DNA of 64,000 nucleotides from Ensifer aridi (GTDB lineage: Bacteria; Pseudomonadota; Alphaproteobacteria; Rhizobiales; Rhizobiaceae): assembly GCF_002078505.1 (NCBI RefSeq), contig NZ_LUAV01000014.1, forward strand, positions 312,402 to 376,401. The letters run 5' to 3'. How positions within the stretch are numbered: position 1 is the stretch's first letter; the number at the start of each line of letters is the position of its first letter. Under the pieces are notes generated by a model. It ran no database searches, was not told where the DNA came from, and saw nothing but the letters and a program-made list of their open reading frames with translations. The position numbers and the translations under genes are program-made. Shown one piece after another: positions 27,708 through 36,970 of the stretch.

Positions 27708-28476
27708 GGACAGACCTCGCATCCTGATCCTCGGCGGCACGACGGAGGCGCGTGAGCTGGCCGAGCGCCTCGCAGCCGATCGGCGCTACGACGCGGCGAT
27801 CTCGCTTGCCGGCCGCACGGCCGACCCGCGCCCGCAGCCCTTGCCGACGCGCATCGGCGGCTTCGGCGGAGCGGAGGGGCTCGCTGCCTCCCTGAAGGCC
27901 GAGAACATCGCCCTTCTCATCGATGCGACGCATCCCTTCGCGGCACGCATATCGCACAACGCCGCCGCGGCGGCGGATACGACCGGAACGCCGCTCTTTG
28001 CGCTCCGCCGCCCCGCATGGGAGGCCGAAGCCGGCGATCGCTGGACGCGCGTCGAGAGTGTGGCCAAGGCGGTCTCCGCCCTCGGCGAAGCGCCGCGCCG
28101 CGTGTTTCTCGCGATCGGCCGCCAGGAGGCATTCCACTTCGAAAGGGCGCCGCAGCACCGCTACGTCGTGCGCAGTGTCGACCCGGTGACACCCCCGCTC
28201 GCCCTTCCGGACATCACCGCCATACTCGCCTGTGGTCCTTTCGCGGAGAGCGACGAGGTGGAATTGCTCAAACAGCATGGTATCGACGTCGTCGTCGCCA
28301 AGAACAGCGGTGGCACCGCTACTTATGGCAAGATCGCCGCGGCACGAAAGCTCGGGCTCGAGGTGGTGATGGTCGAGCGCCACAAGCCCGCCGACGTGGC
28401 GACGGTCAGCGACTGCAACGAGGCGCTCGAACGCATCCATCAATGGCTTTCCCCGGTGAAGGACCGCGGCGTGTAA
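27706..28476 (+). CDS. cobK: Precorrin-6A reductase
   Basis: About 256 residues. RPRILILGGTTEARELAERL (nucleotide-binding start), LLIDATHPFAARISHNAA and GIDVVVAKNSGGTATYGKIA are CobK/CbiJ family blocks. It reduces precorrin-6A to 6B with NADPH. It is the only cob gene here on the plus strand: its start overlaps the cobL start (ATG 27706, or 27697 three codons earlier) and its 3' end overlaps cobJ by 37 bases. No good ribosome site is visible upstream, so the start is uncertain by three codons or it may be translated from a weak site. Confidence 0.92.
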   Translation: MDRPRILILGGTTEARELAERLAADRRYDAAISLAGRTADPRPQPLPTRIGGFGGAEGLAASLKAENIALLIDATHPFAARISHNAAAAADTTGTPLFALRRPAWEAEAGDRWTRVESVAKAVSALGEAPRRVFLAIGRQEAFHFERAPQHRYVVRSVDPVTPPLALPDITAILACGPFAESDEVELLKQHGIDVVVAKNSGGTATYGKIAAARKLGLEVVMVERHKPADVATVSDCNEALERIHQWLSPVKDRGV

Positions 28477-29204
28477 ACGAGATCCGGCTTTCCATCGCGG
28501 GCGATGATCCGTGTCTCGGGCGAGCCGACGATCACGCAGGTCGCCATGTCGGCACGGGAGGGATCGGCTTCGCCGAGCGGCATGACCGCAATGCGCTCGT
28601 CAAGCCGCCCGGCGGCTCGGCCGAAGATCACCGGCACGCGGGGCGGCAGCACTTGCCGCAGGACCTCAAAGGCTTCGCCGAGTTGCCAGGGCCGCGCCTT
28701 GCTAATCGGATTGTAGAGGGCGATGACGAGCCCGGCCTCTGCGGCAAGCCTCAGCCGCTTGGTGATGACATCCCAGGGCTTCAGATTGTCCGAGAGCGAC
28801 ATGGCGCAGAAATCGTGGCCGAGCGGCGCGCCGATCCGCGCGGCGACGGCAAGCATGGCGGTGACGCCCGGCGTGATCTTCAGATCCACCTGCCGCCACT
28901 CCTTAGGCCCCTTGTCGATCGCCTCGCAGACGGCCGCCGCCATCGCGAAGATGCCGGGATCTCCGCCGGAGACCACGCAGACGTCGACACCGGCGCTGGC
29001 GCGGACGAGCGCCGCCTCGGCCCGGTCCAGTTCCTCGCGGTTGTCGGAGGCGATGCGCCGCTGGTCGGCTCTGAGGTGCAGACGGTCGAGATAGGGGCCG
29101 TAGCCGAAGAATTCGGTCGCAACGGCGATCGCGTCTTTGGCCTCCGGTGTCATCTGTGCCGGATTGCCGGGGCCGGTGCCGACGATGAAGAGCTTTCCCG
29201 TCAT
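28440..29204 (-). CDS. cobJ: Precorrin-3B C17-methyltransferase
   Basis: A 254-residue tetrapyrrole methylase (KLFIVGTGPGNPAQMTPEAK) with VCVVSGGDPGIFAMAAAVCE and LVIALYNPISKARPWQLGEA, matching CobJ/CbiH, the ring-contraction methylase. Its ATG overlaps the cobI stop (ATGA), and its end overlaps the end of cobK, which is on the other strand. Confidence 0.94.
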   Translation of the reverse strand: MTGKLFIVGTGPGNPAQMTPEAKDAIAVATEFFGYGPYLDRLHLRADQRRIASDNREELDRAEAALVRASAGVDVCVVSGGDPGIFAMAAAVCEAIDKGPKEWRQVDLKITPGVTAMLAVAARIGAPLGHDFCAMSLSDNLKPWDVITKRLRLAAEAGLVIALYNPISKARPWQLGEAFEVLRQVLPPRVPVIFGRAAGRLDERIAVMPLGEADPSRADMATCVIVGSPETRIIARDGKPDLVYTPRSFTGESH

Positions 29205-29971
29205 CGTCTTTCCTCTCGCAGCCTGCCTTCGCGACCCGGGCGGTCCTTCCAGCCGGGCACCAGCACCAGCGAGAAGTACGGCGCCTCGTCGTCGGGCTTC
29301 TCGCCGAGCGGGACCATCGCCGCGTTCTTCATCGTGCCGCGCTCCACATAGACGGCGTTCTCTAAGCGGCCGGCTGCGGCGAGCGCCCGGCGGATTTTCG
29401 GCAGATTGCGCCCGACCTTCATGATAACGGCGGCCTCCGTGTCGGCGAGGCGGCGCTGAAGCTCACCCTCGCCCATCGTGCCGGGCAGGACCGAGAGCAC
29501 GTCGTCGCCCTGCACCAGCGGCAGCCCCGCGAGCGACCAGCAGCCGGACATGGCGGTGATGCCGGGAATGACCTCGACCGGGAACCGGCCGGCAAGCCGC
29601 ACATGCAGGTGCATGTAGGAGCCGTAGAAAAGCGGATCGCCCTCGCTCAGCACCGCGACCGTTCGCCCGGCTTCAAGATGCACAGCCACGGCTTCGGCCG
29701 AGGCGTTGTAGAAATCGGTAATCTGGCGCTTATAGGCCTCCGCGTCCTTGTCGATTTCGGTCGTCACTGGATAGTAGAGCGGCAACTCGACCAGGTCGGG
29801 CTTCAACAGGCCCTCGACCACGGCGCGGCCATTGCCGTTGCGCCCGGCCTTGGCGAAATAGGCGACGACATCCGCCTCGCCGAGCGCCCTGACCGCCTTC
29901 ACCGTCAGAAGCTCCGGGTCGCCGGGACCTGTTCCTACACCGATCAGTCTTCCCACTTCGCCGGCGCTCAC
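29201..29971 (-). CDS. cobI: Precorrin-2 C20-methyltransferase
   Basis: A 256-residue methylase with GRLIGVGTGPGDPELLTVKA, LSEGDPLFYGSYMHLHVRL and VIPGITAMSGCWSLAGLPL, which identify CobI/CbiL. It converts precorrin-2 to precorrin-3A. It overlaps cobH and cobJ by four bases each, so translation is coupled. Confidence 0.94.
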   Translation of the reverse strand: MSAGEVGRLIGVGTGPGDPELLTVKAVRALGEADVVAYFAKAGRNGNGRAVVEGLLKPDLVELPLYYPVTTEIDKDAEAYKRQITDFYNASAEAVAVHLEAGRTVAVLSEGDPLFYGSYMHLHVRLAGRFPVEVIPGITAMSGCWSLAGLPLVQGDDVLSVLPGTMGEGELQRRLADTEAAVIMKVGRNLPKIRRALAAAGRLENAVYVERGTMKNAAMVPLGEKPDDEAPYFSLVLVPGWKDRPGREGRLREERR

Positions 29972-30600
29972 AGACCCGGCCTCGCGAGCGAATTCAGCGC
30001 CGCCGCCGTCATCGCGCTGCCGCCGAGTCGGCCGCGCACGATGGCAAAGGGAACGCTGTAGGAATTCTCGGCGAGCGCATCCTTCGATTCGGCCGCGCCG
30101 ACGAAGCCGACCGGCATGCCGAGGATCGCCGCCGGCTTCGGCGCGCCGTCACGCAGCATTTCAAGCAGATAGAAGAGCGCCGTCGGCGCATTGCCGATGG
30201 CAACCACGGAGCCCGCCATCCGCTCGCCCCAGAGCTTGAGCGCCGCGGCCGAACGCGTGTTGCCGATCTCGGCTGCAATCTCCGCCGTGCGCGGATCGCG
30301 GAGCGTGCAGATGACCTCATTACCCGCCGGCAGCCTCGCCCGCGTTACGCCGTGGGCGACCATCTCCGCATCGCAGAAGATCGGCGCGCCGTTCTTCAGC
30401 GCCGTACGCGCGGCGGAGACGAAATCCGGCGAGAAGACGAACTGGCGCGCCGCCTCGACGGAGCCGCAGGCATGCACCATGCGCACCGCAAGATCGGCCT
30501 CTTGCTCCGAGAAGCCGGAAAGATCGGCTTCCGCCCGGATGATCGCGAAGGAACGCTCGTATATGGCGTTGCCATCGCGGATATAATCGTAATCAGGCAT
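29968..30600 (-). CDS. cobH: Precorrin-8X methylmutase
   Basis: A 210-residue protein. MVHACGSVEAARQFVFSPDF carries the catalytic His of the CobH/CbiC family, and ILGMPVGFVGAAESKDALAE is the conserved C-terminal block. It moves the C11 methyl to C12 to give hydrogenobyrinate. Two bases separate it from cobG. Confidence 0.95.
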   Translation of the reverse strand: MPDYDYIRDGNAIYERSFAIIRAEADLSGFSEQEADLAVRMVHACGSVEAARQFVFSPDFVSAARTALKNGAPIFCDAEMVAHGVTRARLPAGNEVICTLRDPRTAEIAAEIGNTRSAAALKLWGERMAGSVVAIGNAPTALFYLLEMLRDGAPKPAAILGMPVGFVGAAESKDALAENSYSVPFAIVRGRLGGSAMTAAALNSLARPGL

Positions 30601-30602
30601 TT

Positions 30603-31964
30603 CTATCCCTGTTCAAACGCTTGAGCGATGCGCGCGGTCCCGAGCCGTGTAAGACAGGAGAGCGCCGATTCGCTAGCGTCTTTATTTTGCCGCACCAGGC
30701 CATTGAGAGCGGCCAGTGCGGATCCTATTCCGGTTTCATCCCTGTAGGCACTCGGCGCGACGGAAGCAGTGCCATTTACGACAAGCGCATATCCTGATGG
30801 CGCACCGACGAGCGTCAGCGGAGAGGCCGCCGGCCTGGCGCACCCCTTGCGACAGCCGGAAAGGTGCACGATGAGCGAACCGTCGAGAAGGTCGGGCGCC
30901 TCTTCGACCATCAGCGCTGCCGTCGCCTTGGTGTCCATCAGGGCCGAAGCGCAGGCAAGGCCGGCGCAGGTCGCTATGTGATTGCGCGGATCGTCGCAGG
31001 AGACGAGAAAGCCGTTTGCGTACGCGAGGTGCTGCGCCAGTGCTGCCGCCTCGCTCGAAAGCCCGAGCACGAAAAGGCCGTGTCGCGGCGCTAGGCGGAT
31101 CTCGGAGGCCCCAAGCTCCTCGGCCTGCCGGATAAACGCGGTGAGATTGTCCGCATCGGTCTGCGCAAAGGCGAGGCCGAGGCCGAGCACAATGCTGGCA
31201 CCGCCGAAAGCATGGATGCCCGCCGGCGGCAAAGGTCTGCCGCCGTCACCTGCAGGCGGCAAGTCCATGTCGGAGGGCCAGAGCTGCCGAAGCCGATCCG
31301 CATCGAGGTCGCGGCCGCGGGCCGCGGGGCCAAGCGCGTTGAGCTCAGCCAACACATCCATGACTGCAGCGACCGCTTCTCGCGCCTTAAGAAGGGCAAT
31401 GGGCGTCGCCGAGCGCGCCGTGCCGCCGATCGAAAGCAGCCAGAAAACACTTTTGTCCCGGACGATCGCACTGAGACGCAGGTCGGCGACCATGTCTTGA
31501 AGATGGAAACGGCCGCCGCCGTCGACGATGATCGACAGTTTCGGCGCAAGCCTGAGCGCCCGTGCGCCAGAGATCGCCGCCCGCAACGCCTGCGCTAACG
31601 GCCGTGGATCGGCGATCTCGCCCGGGTCGAATCCGGCAAGCGGCGGTGTCTCGATTGCGACGCCCTCGGCAACGGCGATCCGCGCCTCCCCGACCGCGGC
31701 GGCAAGCGAGGAAACGCTCGCTGCGGTCAAGCCTCGGATCTGCAGGTTTCCCCGCGCGGTGATCTCGATGATCCCGCTGCCGCATGCCGCGGCCGCGCCG
31801 GCAAGCGCCTTCACTTCCGCCGGCGTCAGGCCATCGGCCGCGGGCCTCAGCCGCACGAGCAGCCCGTCACCGGTCTGCATCGGGGCGGCGAGCGACGGAC
31901 AGGCGCCACGGCGCATCGATGTGCCGGTTCCGGACAACTCAGGTGGCGCGGCGCAGCTTGTCAT
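30603..31964 (-). CDS. cobG: Precorrin-3B synthase (oxygen-dependent)
   Basis: A 453-residue protein of the sulfite/nitrite-reductase-like family. The N-terminal ferredoxin-like repeat is VRLRPAADGLTPAEVKALAG, and the Fe-S ligands are in ATCAGLACASA and SGCRKGCARPA. CobG is the monooxygenase that marks the aerobic corrin route. It heads the tightly packed cobGHIJ set, with a 114-base gap from cobF that could hold a secondary promoter. Confidence 0.92.
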   Translation of the reverse strand: MTSCAAPPELSGTGTSMRRGACPSLAAPMQTGDGLLVRLRPAADGLTPAEVKALAGAAAACGSGIIEITARGNLQIRGLTAASVSSLAAAVGEARIAVAEGVAIETPPLAGFDPGEIADPRPLAQALRAAISGARALRLAPKLSIIVDGGGRFHLQDMVADLRLSAIVRDKSVFWLLSIGGTARSATPIALLKAREAVAAVMDVLAELNALGPAARGRDLDADRLRQLWPSDMDLPPAGDGGRPLPPAGIHAFGGASIVLGLGLAFAQTDADNLTAFIRQAEELGASEIRLAPRHGLFVLGLSSEAAALAQHLAYANGFLVSCDDPRNHIATCAGLACASALMDTKATAALMVEEAPDLLDGSLIVHLSGCRKGCARPAASPLTLVGAPSGYALVVNGTASVAPSAYRDETGIGSALAALNGLVRQNKDASESALSCLTRLGTARIAQAFEQG

Positions 31965-32078
31965 CGTCCTCCGTCATCCTTCGCAAGAAATGCCGCCTCG
32001 GCAGCCATTTCCTGGTGGAGCCTATACCACAGGCCGGCGCCTGGAGAGAGATCAAGGCACTCCAAGACCTCCGGGCGA

Positions 32079-32849
32079 CTATTCATCGAAATCGGCCCCC
32101 TTGCGCAGAAGATAGATGTCCATGATCCAGCCCATGCGCTCGCGCGCCGCCTCGCGTGCTTTCAGAACCTCGTCCTTCACCTCGGCAAGACGCCCGGAAA
32201 TGACGATCTCGTCCGGCGTGCCGAGATAGGCGCCCCAATAGATCTCGGCGTCGGGATCTTCGATCTTCCGAAAAGCCTGCTCGCCGTCGAGCATGACGAC
32301 GGCCGTCTCGCTCTTGTGCGGGAAGCTTTCGGCGAGCCGTCGGCCGGTTGTTATCTCGACCGGCTTGCCGACGAGATTGAGCGGGATGCGATGGCTGGCA
32401 CAGAGCGCCTGCAGGCTGGTGATGCCGGGAATGACGTCGAAATCGAAGGTGATCCGTCCCTGAGCTTTCACCCTTTCGACGATGCGGATTGTGCTGTCGT
32501 AGAGCATCGGATCGCCCCAGACGAGAAAGGCGCCGGTCTGTCCATCGGCAAGTTCGTCCTTGAGCAGCGCCTCGTAGGTAGTGGCGATGCTCGCATGCCA
32601 GTCGTCGACGCTTTCGATATAGCTGCGGCCTTCGGTGCTGCGGACCGGCACGGCGAATTCGACCGTGCGGCTGTTGCTCCGCGCTAGGTACCGGGCACAG
32701 ATCTCGCGGCGTACTTCGGCGAGTTCCGTCTTCGTTGCTCCCTTCGTCGGGATGAAGAGCACGTCGGCCCGGTTCAGCGCATTGATCGCCTGGATCGTTA
32801 TGTGCTCCGGGTTGCCCGCACCGATACCGATGATCAGGATGTGCCGCAT
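32079..32849 (-). CDS. cobF: Precorrin-6A synthase (deacetylating)
   Basis: A 256-residue methylase with HILIIGIGAGNPEHITIQAI, FLVWGDPMLYDSTIRIVERV and FDVIPGITSLQALCASHRIP, the CobF pattern. It methylates C1 and removes the acetyl group. Together with cobGHIJKLM it gives the classical aerobic order, with only cobK flipped. I looked for a cobalamin riboswitch in the ~97 bases before the start and saw none; the space is too short for one. Confidence 0.93.
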   Translation of the reverse strand: MRHILIIGIGAGNPEHITIQAINALNRADVLFIPTKGATKTELAEVRREICARYLARSNSRTVEFAVPVRSTEGRSYIESVDDWHASIATTYEALLKDELADGQTGAFLVWGDPMLYDSTIRIVERVKAQGRITFDFDVIPGITSLQALCASHRIPLNLVGKPVEITTGRRLAESFPHKSETAVVMLDGEQAFRKIEDPDAEIYWGAYLGTPDEIVISGRLAEVKDEVLKAREAARERMGWIMDIYLLRKGADFDE

Positions 32850-32946
32850 GCGTCTCTCCTATCGCGCTGACCGCGCATAGGCCCGTCTTTGGCGGATCGA
32901 GATCGCGGGCGCAAGTCCGTTCGCGACGAGAGGCGCAATCACCGCG

Positions 32947-33672
32947 TCAACAGATAGGCGCGATCTGCAGGTCGACTGCCAGCGGCGGGTCCTCCGGGAG
33001 CCGCCAATCGATCGGATCGAGCCCCTTGGACACAAGGAAGGCGTTGGCCTTGGAGAAATGCCGGCAGCCGAAGAAGCCGGAATGGGCCGAGAGCGGCGAA
33101 GGATGCGGCGCGGTCAATACCAGATGCCGAGAACGATCGACGAAGGCCGCCTTCCTTTGCGCATAGGAGCCCCAGAGCATGAAAACGACCGGCTGCTCCT
33201 GCTCGTTGACGGCGCGAATGACGGCATCCGTGAAGCGCTCCCAACCGCGCCCCTGATGCGAAGCGGCCCGGCCGCGCTCGACCGTCAGCACGGCGTTGAG
33301 GAGCAGCACGCCCTGCCGCGCCCAGCTCTCGAGGAAGCCGTGGCGGGCCGGTGGAATGCCAAGGTCTTCCTGAAGCTCCTTGTAGATGTTGATGAGCGAC
33401 GGCGGTATGCGCACGCCCGGGCGCACGCTGAAGCACAGCCCGTGCGCCTGGCCGTCGCCGTGATAAGGATCCTGACCGAGAATGACCACGCGCACCTTGT
33501 CGAGCGGCGTCAGGTCCAGCGCCCGGAAATACTCGCTTCCCCTCGGAAAGATTTGCCGGCCCTGCTGCCTTTCTTCCACCAGGAAGCGCTTGAGATCAGC
33601 CATGTAGCTGTGACGGAATTCCGGCGCCAGCACGGCCTTCCAGCTTTCTTCCAGCCTGATCGTCGCATCCAT
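32947..33672 (-). CDS. ung: Uracil-DNA glycosylase
   Basis: About 241 residues from ATG 33672 ([12 protein letters not shown]). The catalytic water-activating motif is [20 protein letters not shown], the substrate loop [10 protein letters not shown], and the leucine-loop motif [20 protein letters not shown]. This is family 1 UNG, which removes uracil from DNA. The frame is open upstream to 33792, but conservation starts near the chosen ATG; a GTG at 33684 is an alternative. It is divergent from modA. Confidence 0.94.
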   Translation of the reverse strand: MDATIRLEESWKAVLAPEFRHSYMADLKRFLVEERQQGRQIFPRGSEYFRALDLTPLDKVRVVILGQDPYHGDGQAHGLCFSVRPGVRIPPSLINIYKELQEDLGIPPARHGFLESWARQGVLLLNAVLTVERGRAASHQGRGWERFTDAVIRAVNEQEQPVVFMLWGSYAQRKAAFVDRSRHLVLTAPHPSPLSAHSGFFGCRHFSKANAFLVSKGLDPIDWRLPEDPPLAVDLQIAPIC

Positions 33673-33829
33673 AAGCGTCGTCACCTTGTTTCGTCTCCAT
33701 CGGAATTTAGACGTGCGACCGCCCATCGCAAGCGCCCCTGCACTATTTGGACGTCTCGGTTCACCGTTTTGATTACCCTCGCACAACAGCATTGTATTTC
33801 TTCAGATATAGCGCTACCAAAAAGCCATG

Positions 33830-33853
33830 CGTTATATCTTCGGAAATATCACG
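33830..33853. promoter_or_regulatory. Putative Mo-box (ModE operator) before modA
   Basis: CGTTATAT-N8-ATATCACG, two 8-base half-sites in inverted arrangement (second half reads CGTGATAT on the other strand). It matches the 8-8-8 layout of the known ModE target of enterobacterial modA. It would repress modABC when molybdate is plentiful. Confidence 0.72.
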
Positions 33854-33871
33854 AGTGAGATGGAGGCAGGT

Positions 33872-34687
33872 GTGGCGAGAGGACGGAGAGACTGGCTCAA
33901 GGCTCTGAGGTCTAGAGGTCTCGGACTGAAGACTTTGGCTCTGGCGCTTGGCATCGTAGCGGGAGCCGCATTCGCCCCCGCCCATGCGGCGGAAAAGGTG
34001 ACGATATTCGCCGCAGCGAGCCTTAAGAACGCCCTCGACGCAATCAACGAGGAATGGCGCAAAGAAACTGGTAAGGAGACGACCACCTCCTATGCGGCAA
34101 GTTCGGCACTGGCGAAACAGATCGAACAAGGCGCGCCCGCCAACATCTTCATCTCGGCCGACCTTGCCTGGATGGACTACCTCGCAGAGAAGAAGCTGAT
34201 AAAGGGCGACAGCCGTTCCAACCTGCTCGGCAACCGCATCGTCCTCGTCTCCGGCAAAGCGGATGCCGCAGCCGTCGAAATCAAACCCGGCCTCGACTTA
34301 GCCCACCTTCTCGGCGACGGGCGCCTGGCGATGGGTGCGGTCGATTCGGTTCCCGCCGGCAAATACGGCAAGGCCGCCCTCGAGAAGCTCGGCATCTGGC
34401 CGAGCGTCGCAGATAAGGTCGCCGGCGCCGAAAGCGTGCGCGCCGCCCTCCTTCTCGTGTCGCGCGGCGAGGCGCCCTTGGGTATCGTCTATCAGACCGA
34501 CGCCGCGGCCGATCCGGGCGTGAAGGTGATCGGCACCTTCCCGGAAGGCAGCCATCCGCCGATCATCTACCCGATCGCCATCACCGCCGAAAGCAAGAAT
34601 GCCGATGCGGCGGCGTATCTCCAATTCGTCAGATCACCCAAGGCCGCTGCGCTTTTCTCGGCGCAAGGCTTCGCGGTGCTGGAATAG
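33872..34687 (+). CDS. modA: Periplasmic molybdate-binding protein
   Basis: About 271 residues from GTG 33872. The signal peptide has a hydrophobic core ([19 protein letters not shown]) with cleavage expected after AHA. The mature part begins [20 protein letters not shown], the ModA signature, with [16 protein letters not shown] and [16 protein letters not shown] further on. The frame is open from 33827, but that would bury the Mo-box in the coding region. GTG 33872 has a strong GGAGG (33862-33866) at five bases and gives a normal signal peptide. It captures molybdate for ModBC. Confidence 0.92.
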   Translation: MARGRRDWLKALRSRGLGLKTLALALGIVAGAAFAPAHAAEKVTIFAAASLKNALDAINEEWRKETGKETTTSYAASSALAKQIEQGAPANIFISADLAWMDYLAEKKLIKGDSRSNLLGNRIVLVSGKADAAAVEIKPGLDLAHLLGDGRLAMGAVDSVPAGKYGKAALEKLGIWPSVADKVAGAESVRAALLLVSRGEAPLGIVYQTDAAADPGVKVIGTFPEGSHPPIIYPIAITAESKNADAAAYLQFVRSPKAAALFSAQGFAVLE

Positions 34688-34798
34688 TTCGGCTCCTCTT
34701 CAGGAAGAGAAGCGAAGCACGTATTGTCGCCTTCTCCGCCGCAACTCCGGTTGCGCGGCGGCGCGTTTCAAGGACAGGGGTTTCGACGTTTGGACTGG

Positions 34799-35491
34799 AT
34801 GAGCCTGAGCGACGCGGAGTGGACGGCCGTTCGGTTAAGCCTCCGGGTGGCCACCGTCGCCATGCTGTCGAGCCTGCCCGTCGCGCTTCTTGTAGCCATA
34901 GCGCTGGCGCGCGGTCGCTTCTGGGGCAAGTCGGCCCTGAACGGCCTCGTCCACATGCCGTTGATCCTGCCGCCGGTCGTCACCGGCTTCGTGCTTCTCC
35001 TGCTCTTCGGCCGGCGCGGACCGATCGGCGCCTTCCTTGCCGAGCATTTGGGGCTCGTCTTTTCCTTCCGCTGGACGGGGGCGGCACTCGCCTGTGCCGT
35101 CATGGGCTTTCCGCTTATGGTGCGCAGCATCCGGCTCTCGATCGAAACGGTCGACCGCAAGCTCGAACACGCCGCCGCAACGCTCGGTGCGAGCCCCGGC
35201 TGGGTCTTCCTGACCGTGACGTTGCCCCTGATCCTTCCCGGCATCGTCGCCGGCATGATCCTCTCCTTCGCCAAGGCCATGGGCGAGTTCGGGGCGACGA
35301 TCACCTTCGTCTCCAACATCCCCGGCGAGACGCAGACCATCTCCGCGGCGATCTACACCTTCACGCAGGTGCCGGGTGGCGACGCGGGCGCAATGCGCCT
35401 CACCATCATATCGATCATCGTCTCGATGGCGGCGCTCATGCTGTCGGAGGTCCTCGCGGCGGCCGCGGCGCGGCGAACGGTGGCGGCATGA
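34799..35491 (+). CDS. modB: Molybdate ABC transporter permease
   Basis: About 230 residues from ATG 34799 ([15 protein letters not shown]), closely resembling the ModB start LTDPEW. Around five TM helices and the permease EAA-type loop [20 protein letters not shown] are present. A TTG at 34790 with AGGGG upstream is a possible alternative start. Its TGA overlaps the ATG of modC. Confidence 0.92.
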   Translation: MSLSDAEWTAVRLSLRVATVAMLSSLPVALLVAIALARGRFWGKSALNGLVHMPLILPPVVTGFVLLLLFGRRGPIGAFLAEHLGLVFSFRWTGAALACAVMGFPLMVRSIRLSIETVDRKLEHAAATLGASPGWVFLTVTLPLILPGIVAGMILSFAKAMGEFGATITFVSNIPGETQTISAAIYTFTQVPGGDAGAMRLTIISIIVSMAALMLSEVLAAAAARRTVAA

Positions 35492-36561
35492 GGCTCGAGG
35501 TCGAAGCCCGTCATCGGATCGGCTCCTTCACGATCGACGCCGCCTTCGGCTCCGAAGGTGGAGTAACAGCACTTTTCGGCCGCTCCGGCTCTGGTAAGAC
35601 GTCGCTCGTCAATATCATCGCCGGCCTCCTGCGAGCTGACACGGGCCGTATCGTCCTTGACGGCGACGTGATCGCCGACAGCGCGCGCGGGGTCTTCGCA
35701 CCTGTCCACCGCCGCCGTTTCGGCTATGTGTTCCAGGAGGCCCGGCTCTTTCCGCATTTGAGCGTCCGGCGCAATCTCGCCTATGGACGCTGGTTCGCAG
35801 GCGCGAGCGAGTCCGCGTCGGAATTCGGCAGGATCGTCGAAATGCTCGGTATCGGCCACCTGCTCGATCGGCGCCCGTCAACGCTTTCGGGCGGCGAGCG
35901 CCAGCGCGTCGCCGTCGGCCGGGCGCTGCTCGCCTCTCCCCGCCTGCTCCTGATGGACGAGCCGCTCGCCGCCCTCGATGAAGCAAGAAAGGCCGAGATC
36001 CTGCCCTATCTGGAACGACTTCGCGACGAGACGCGGATCCCGATCGTCTATGTCAGCCACTCGGTGGCGGAAGTCGCGCGGCTGGCCGACCGCGTCGTCG
36101 TGCTCGACGATGGCCGAGTGAAGGCAGCCGGCGACGTTTCCGCGGTCCTCAGCCAGCCCGCCGCCACGCTCGCCATCGATCGCCGGGAAGCCGGGGCACT
36201 CATTGACGGCACAGTCGAGGATCAGGACAAGCTCCACGAGCTGACGCTCGTGCGAGCCGGCAGTTGCATCATCCGCGTACCGCATCTCGTCGCGCAGCCC
36301 GGACAAAACCTTCGCCTCTACATTGCCGCCCGTGACGTCATGCTGGCGACGAGACGCCCGGAAGCCATCAGTGCGCTCAACGTCCTCGAAGGAACGATCT
36401 CCGATCTTTCGCCAATGCAGCAAGGCAGCGTCGACGTCCGCGTGAATTGTGGCGGCAATATCATCGTGGCTCGCATTACAACCCTTTCGCGTGAGGCGCT
36501 TGGACTCGAAGCGGGAAAGTCGGTGCATGCGATCATCAAGACCATCGCTCTCGACTACTAG
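35488..36561 (+). CDS. modC: Molybdate ABC transporter ATPase
   Basis: A 357-residue protein. Walker A is [17 protein letters not shown], the signature [15 protein letters not shown], and Walker [13 protein letters not shown]. The C-terminal ~70 residues ([20 protein letters not shown]) form the TOBE/molbindin domain typical of ModC. The start is ATG 35488, overlapping the modB stop as ATGA. The open frame upstream of it is only a shadow of modB. Confidence 0.94.
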   Translation: MRLEVEARHRIGSFTIDAAFGSEGGVTALFGRSGSGKTSLVNIIAGLLRADTGRIVLDGDVIADSARGVFAPVHRRRFGYVFQEARLFPHLSVRRNLAYGRWFAGASESASEFGRIVEMLGIGHLLDRRPSTLSGGERQRVAVGRALLASPRLLLMDEPLAALDEARKAEILPYLERLRDETRIPIVYVSHSVAEVARLADRVVVLDDGRVKAAGDVSAVLSQPAATLAIDRREAGALIDGTVEDQDKLHELTLVRAGSCIIRVPHLVAQPGQNLRLYIAARDVMLATRRPEAISALNVLEGTISDLSPMQQGSVDVRVNCGGNIIVARITTLSREALGLEAGKSVHAIIKTIALDY

Positions 36562-36970
36562 AAAGCGCCCGCCGCCGATCGTCGGCCCACCACCAGTCGG
36601 TGCATCGGCGAAAAATGGAGCGGTGGTCTCCGCCAAGATGCTGCAGACATATGCCTTTGATATTTCGCACCTTTTTCGGAACCAAGGGCAATTTTTATCT
36701 CCGCAATCGATGCAAAAAGCGCATTTGTTATCCCAACTCCGCAGAAACCAGCGCGGCGCTGCAACCTCAGGAAGTAAATTAGTAACCTTTACAAGACATC
36801 TATAGCTGTGCGCCGCAGCATGCGTGCAAAGGTTGCAGCATCTTGCCGGCCGCGATGACTTCCATGGCGCATGAACGCGACCGCTGCCGCGCGAATGACT
36901 CGATCGGTACTTCTTACAGCTTCATTGGAACAGGAGCCATGACGACTTCCTGTAATGACAGGAGGAACGG
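36562..36970. other. Intergenic region before the chemoreceptor gene
   Basis: About 410 bases, somewhat AT-richer than its surroundings. It must hold the receptor gene promoter. I see no gene, strong hairpin or repeat. Confidence 0.5.

Noticed and set aside
32850..32946. Cobalamin riboswitch before cobF
   Set aside because: The gap to ung is about 97 bases, too short for the usual element, and I see no B12-box-like sequence.
33800..33840. GATATAGCG ... CGTTATATC inverted repeat as the Mo-box
   Set aside because: Half-sites face the wrong way with a 16-base spacer; the overlapping CGTTATAT-N8-ATATCACG fits the known ModE layout much better.
34819..35487. N-terminal extension of modC by about 220 codons
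   Set aside because: This is the second frame of modB; modC homology begins at the ATG that overlaps the modB stop.
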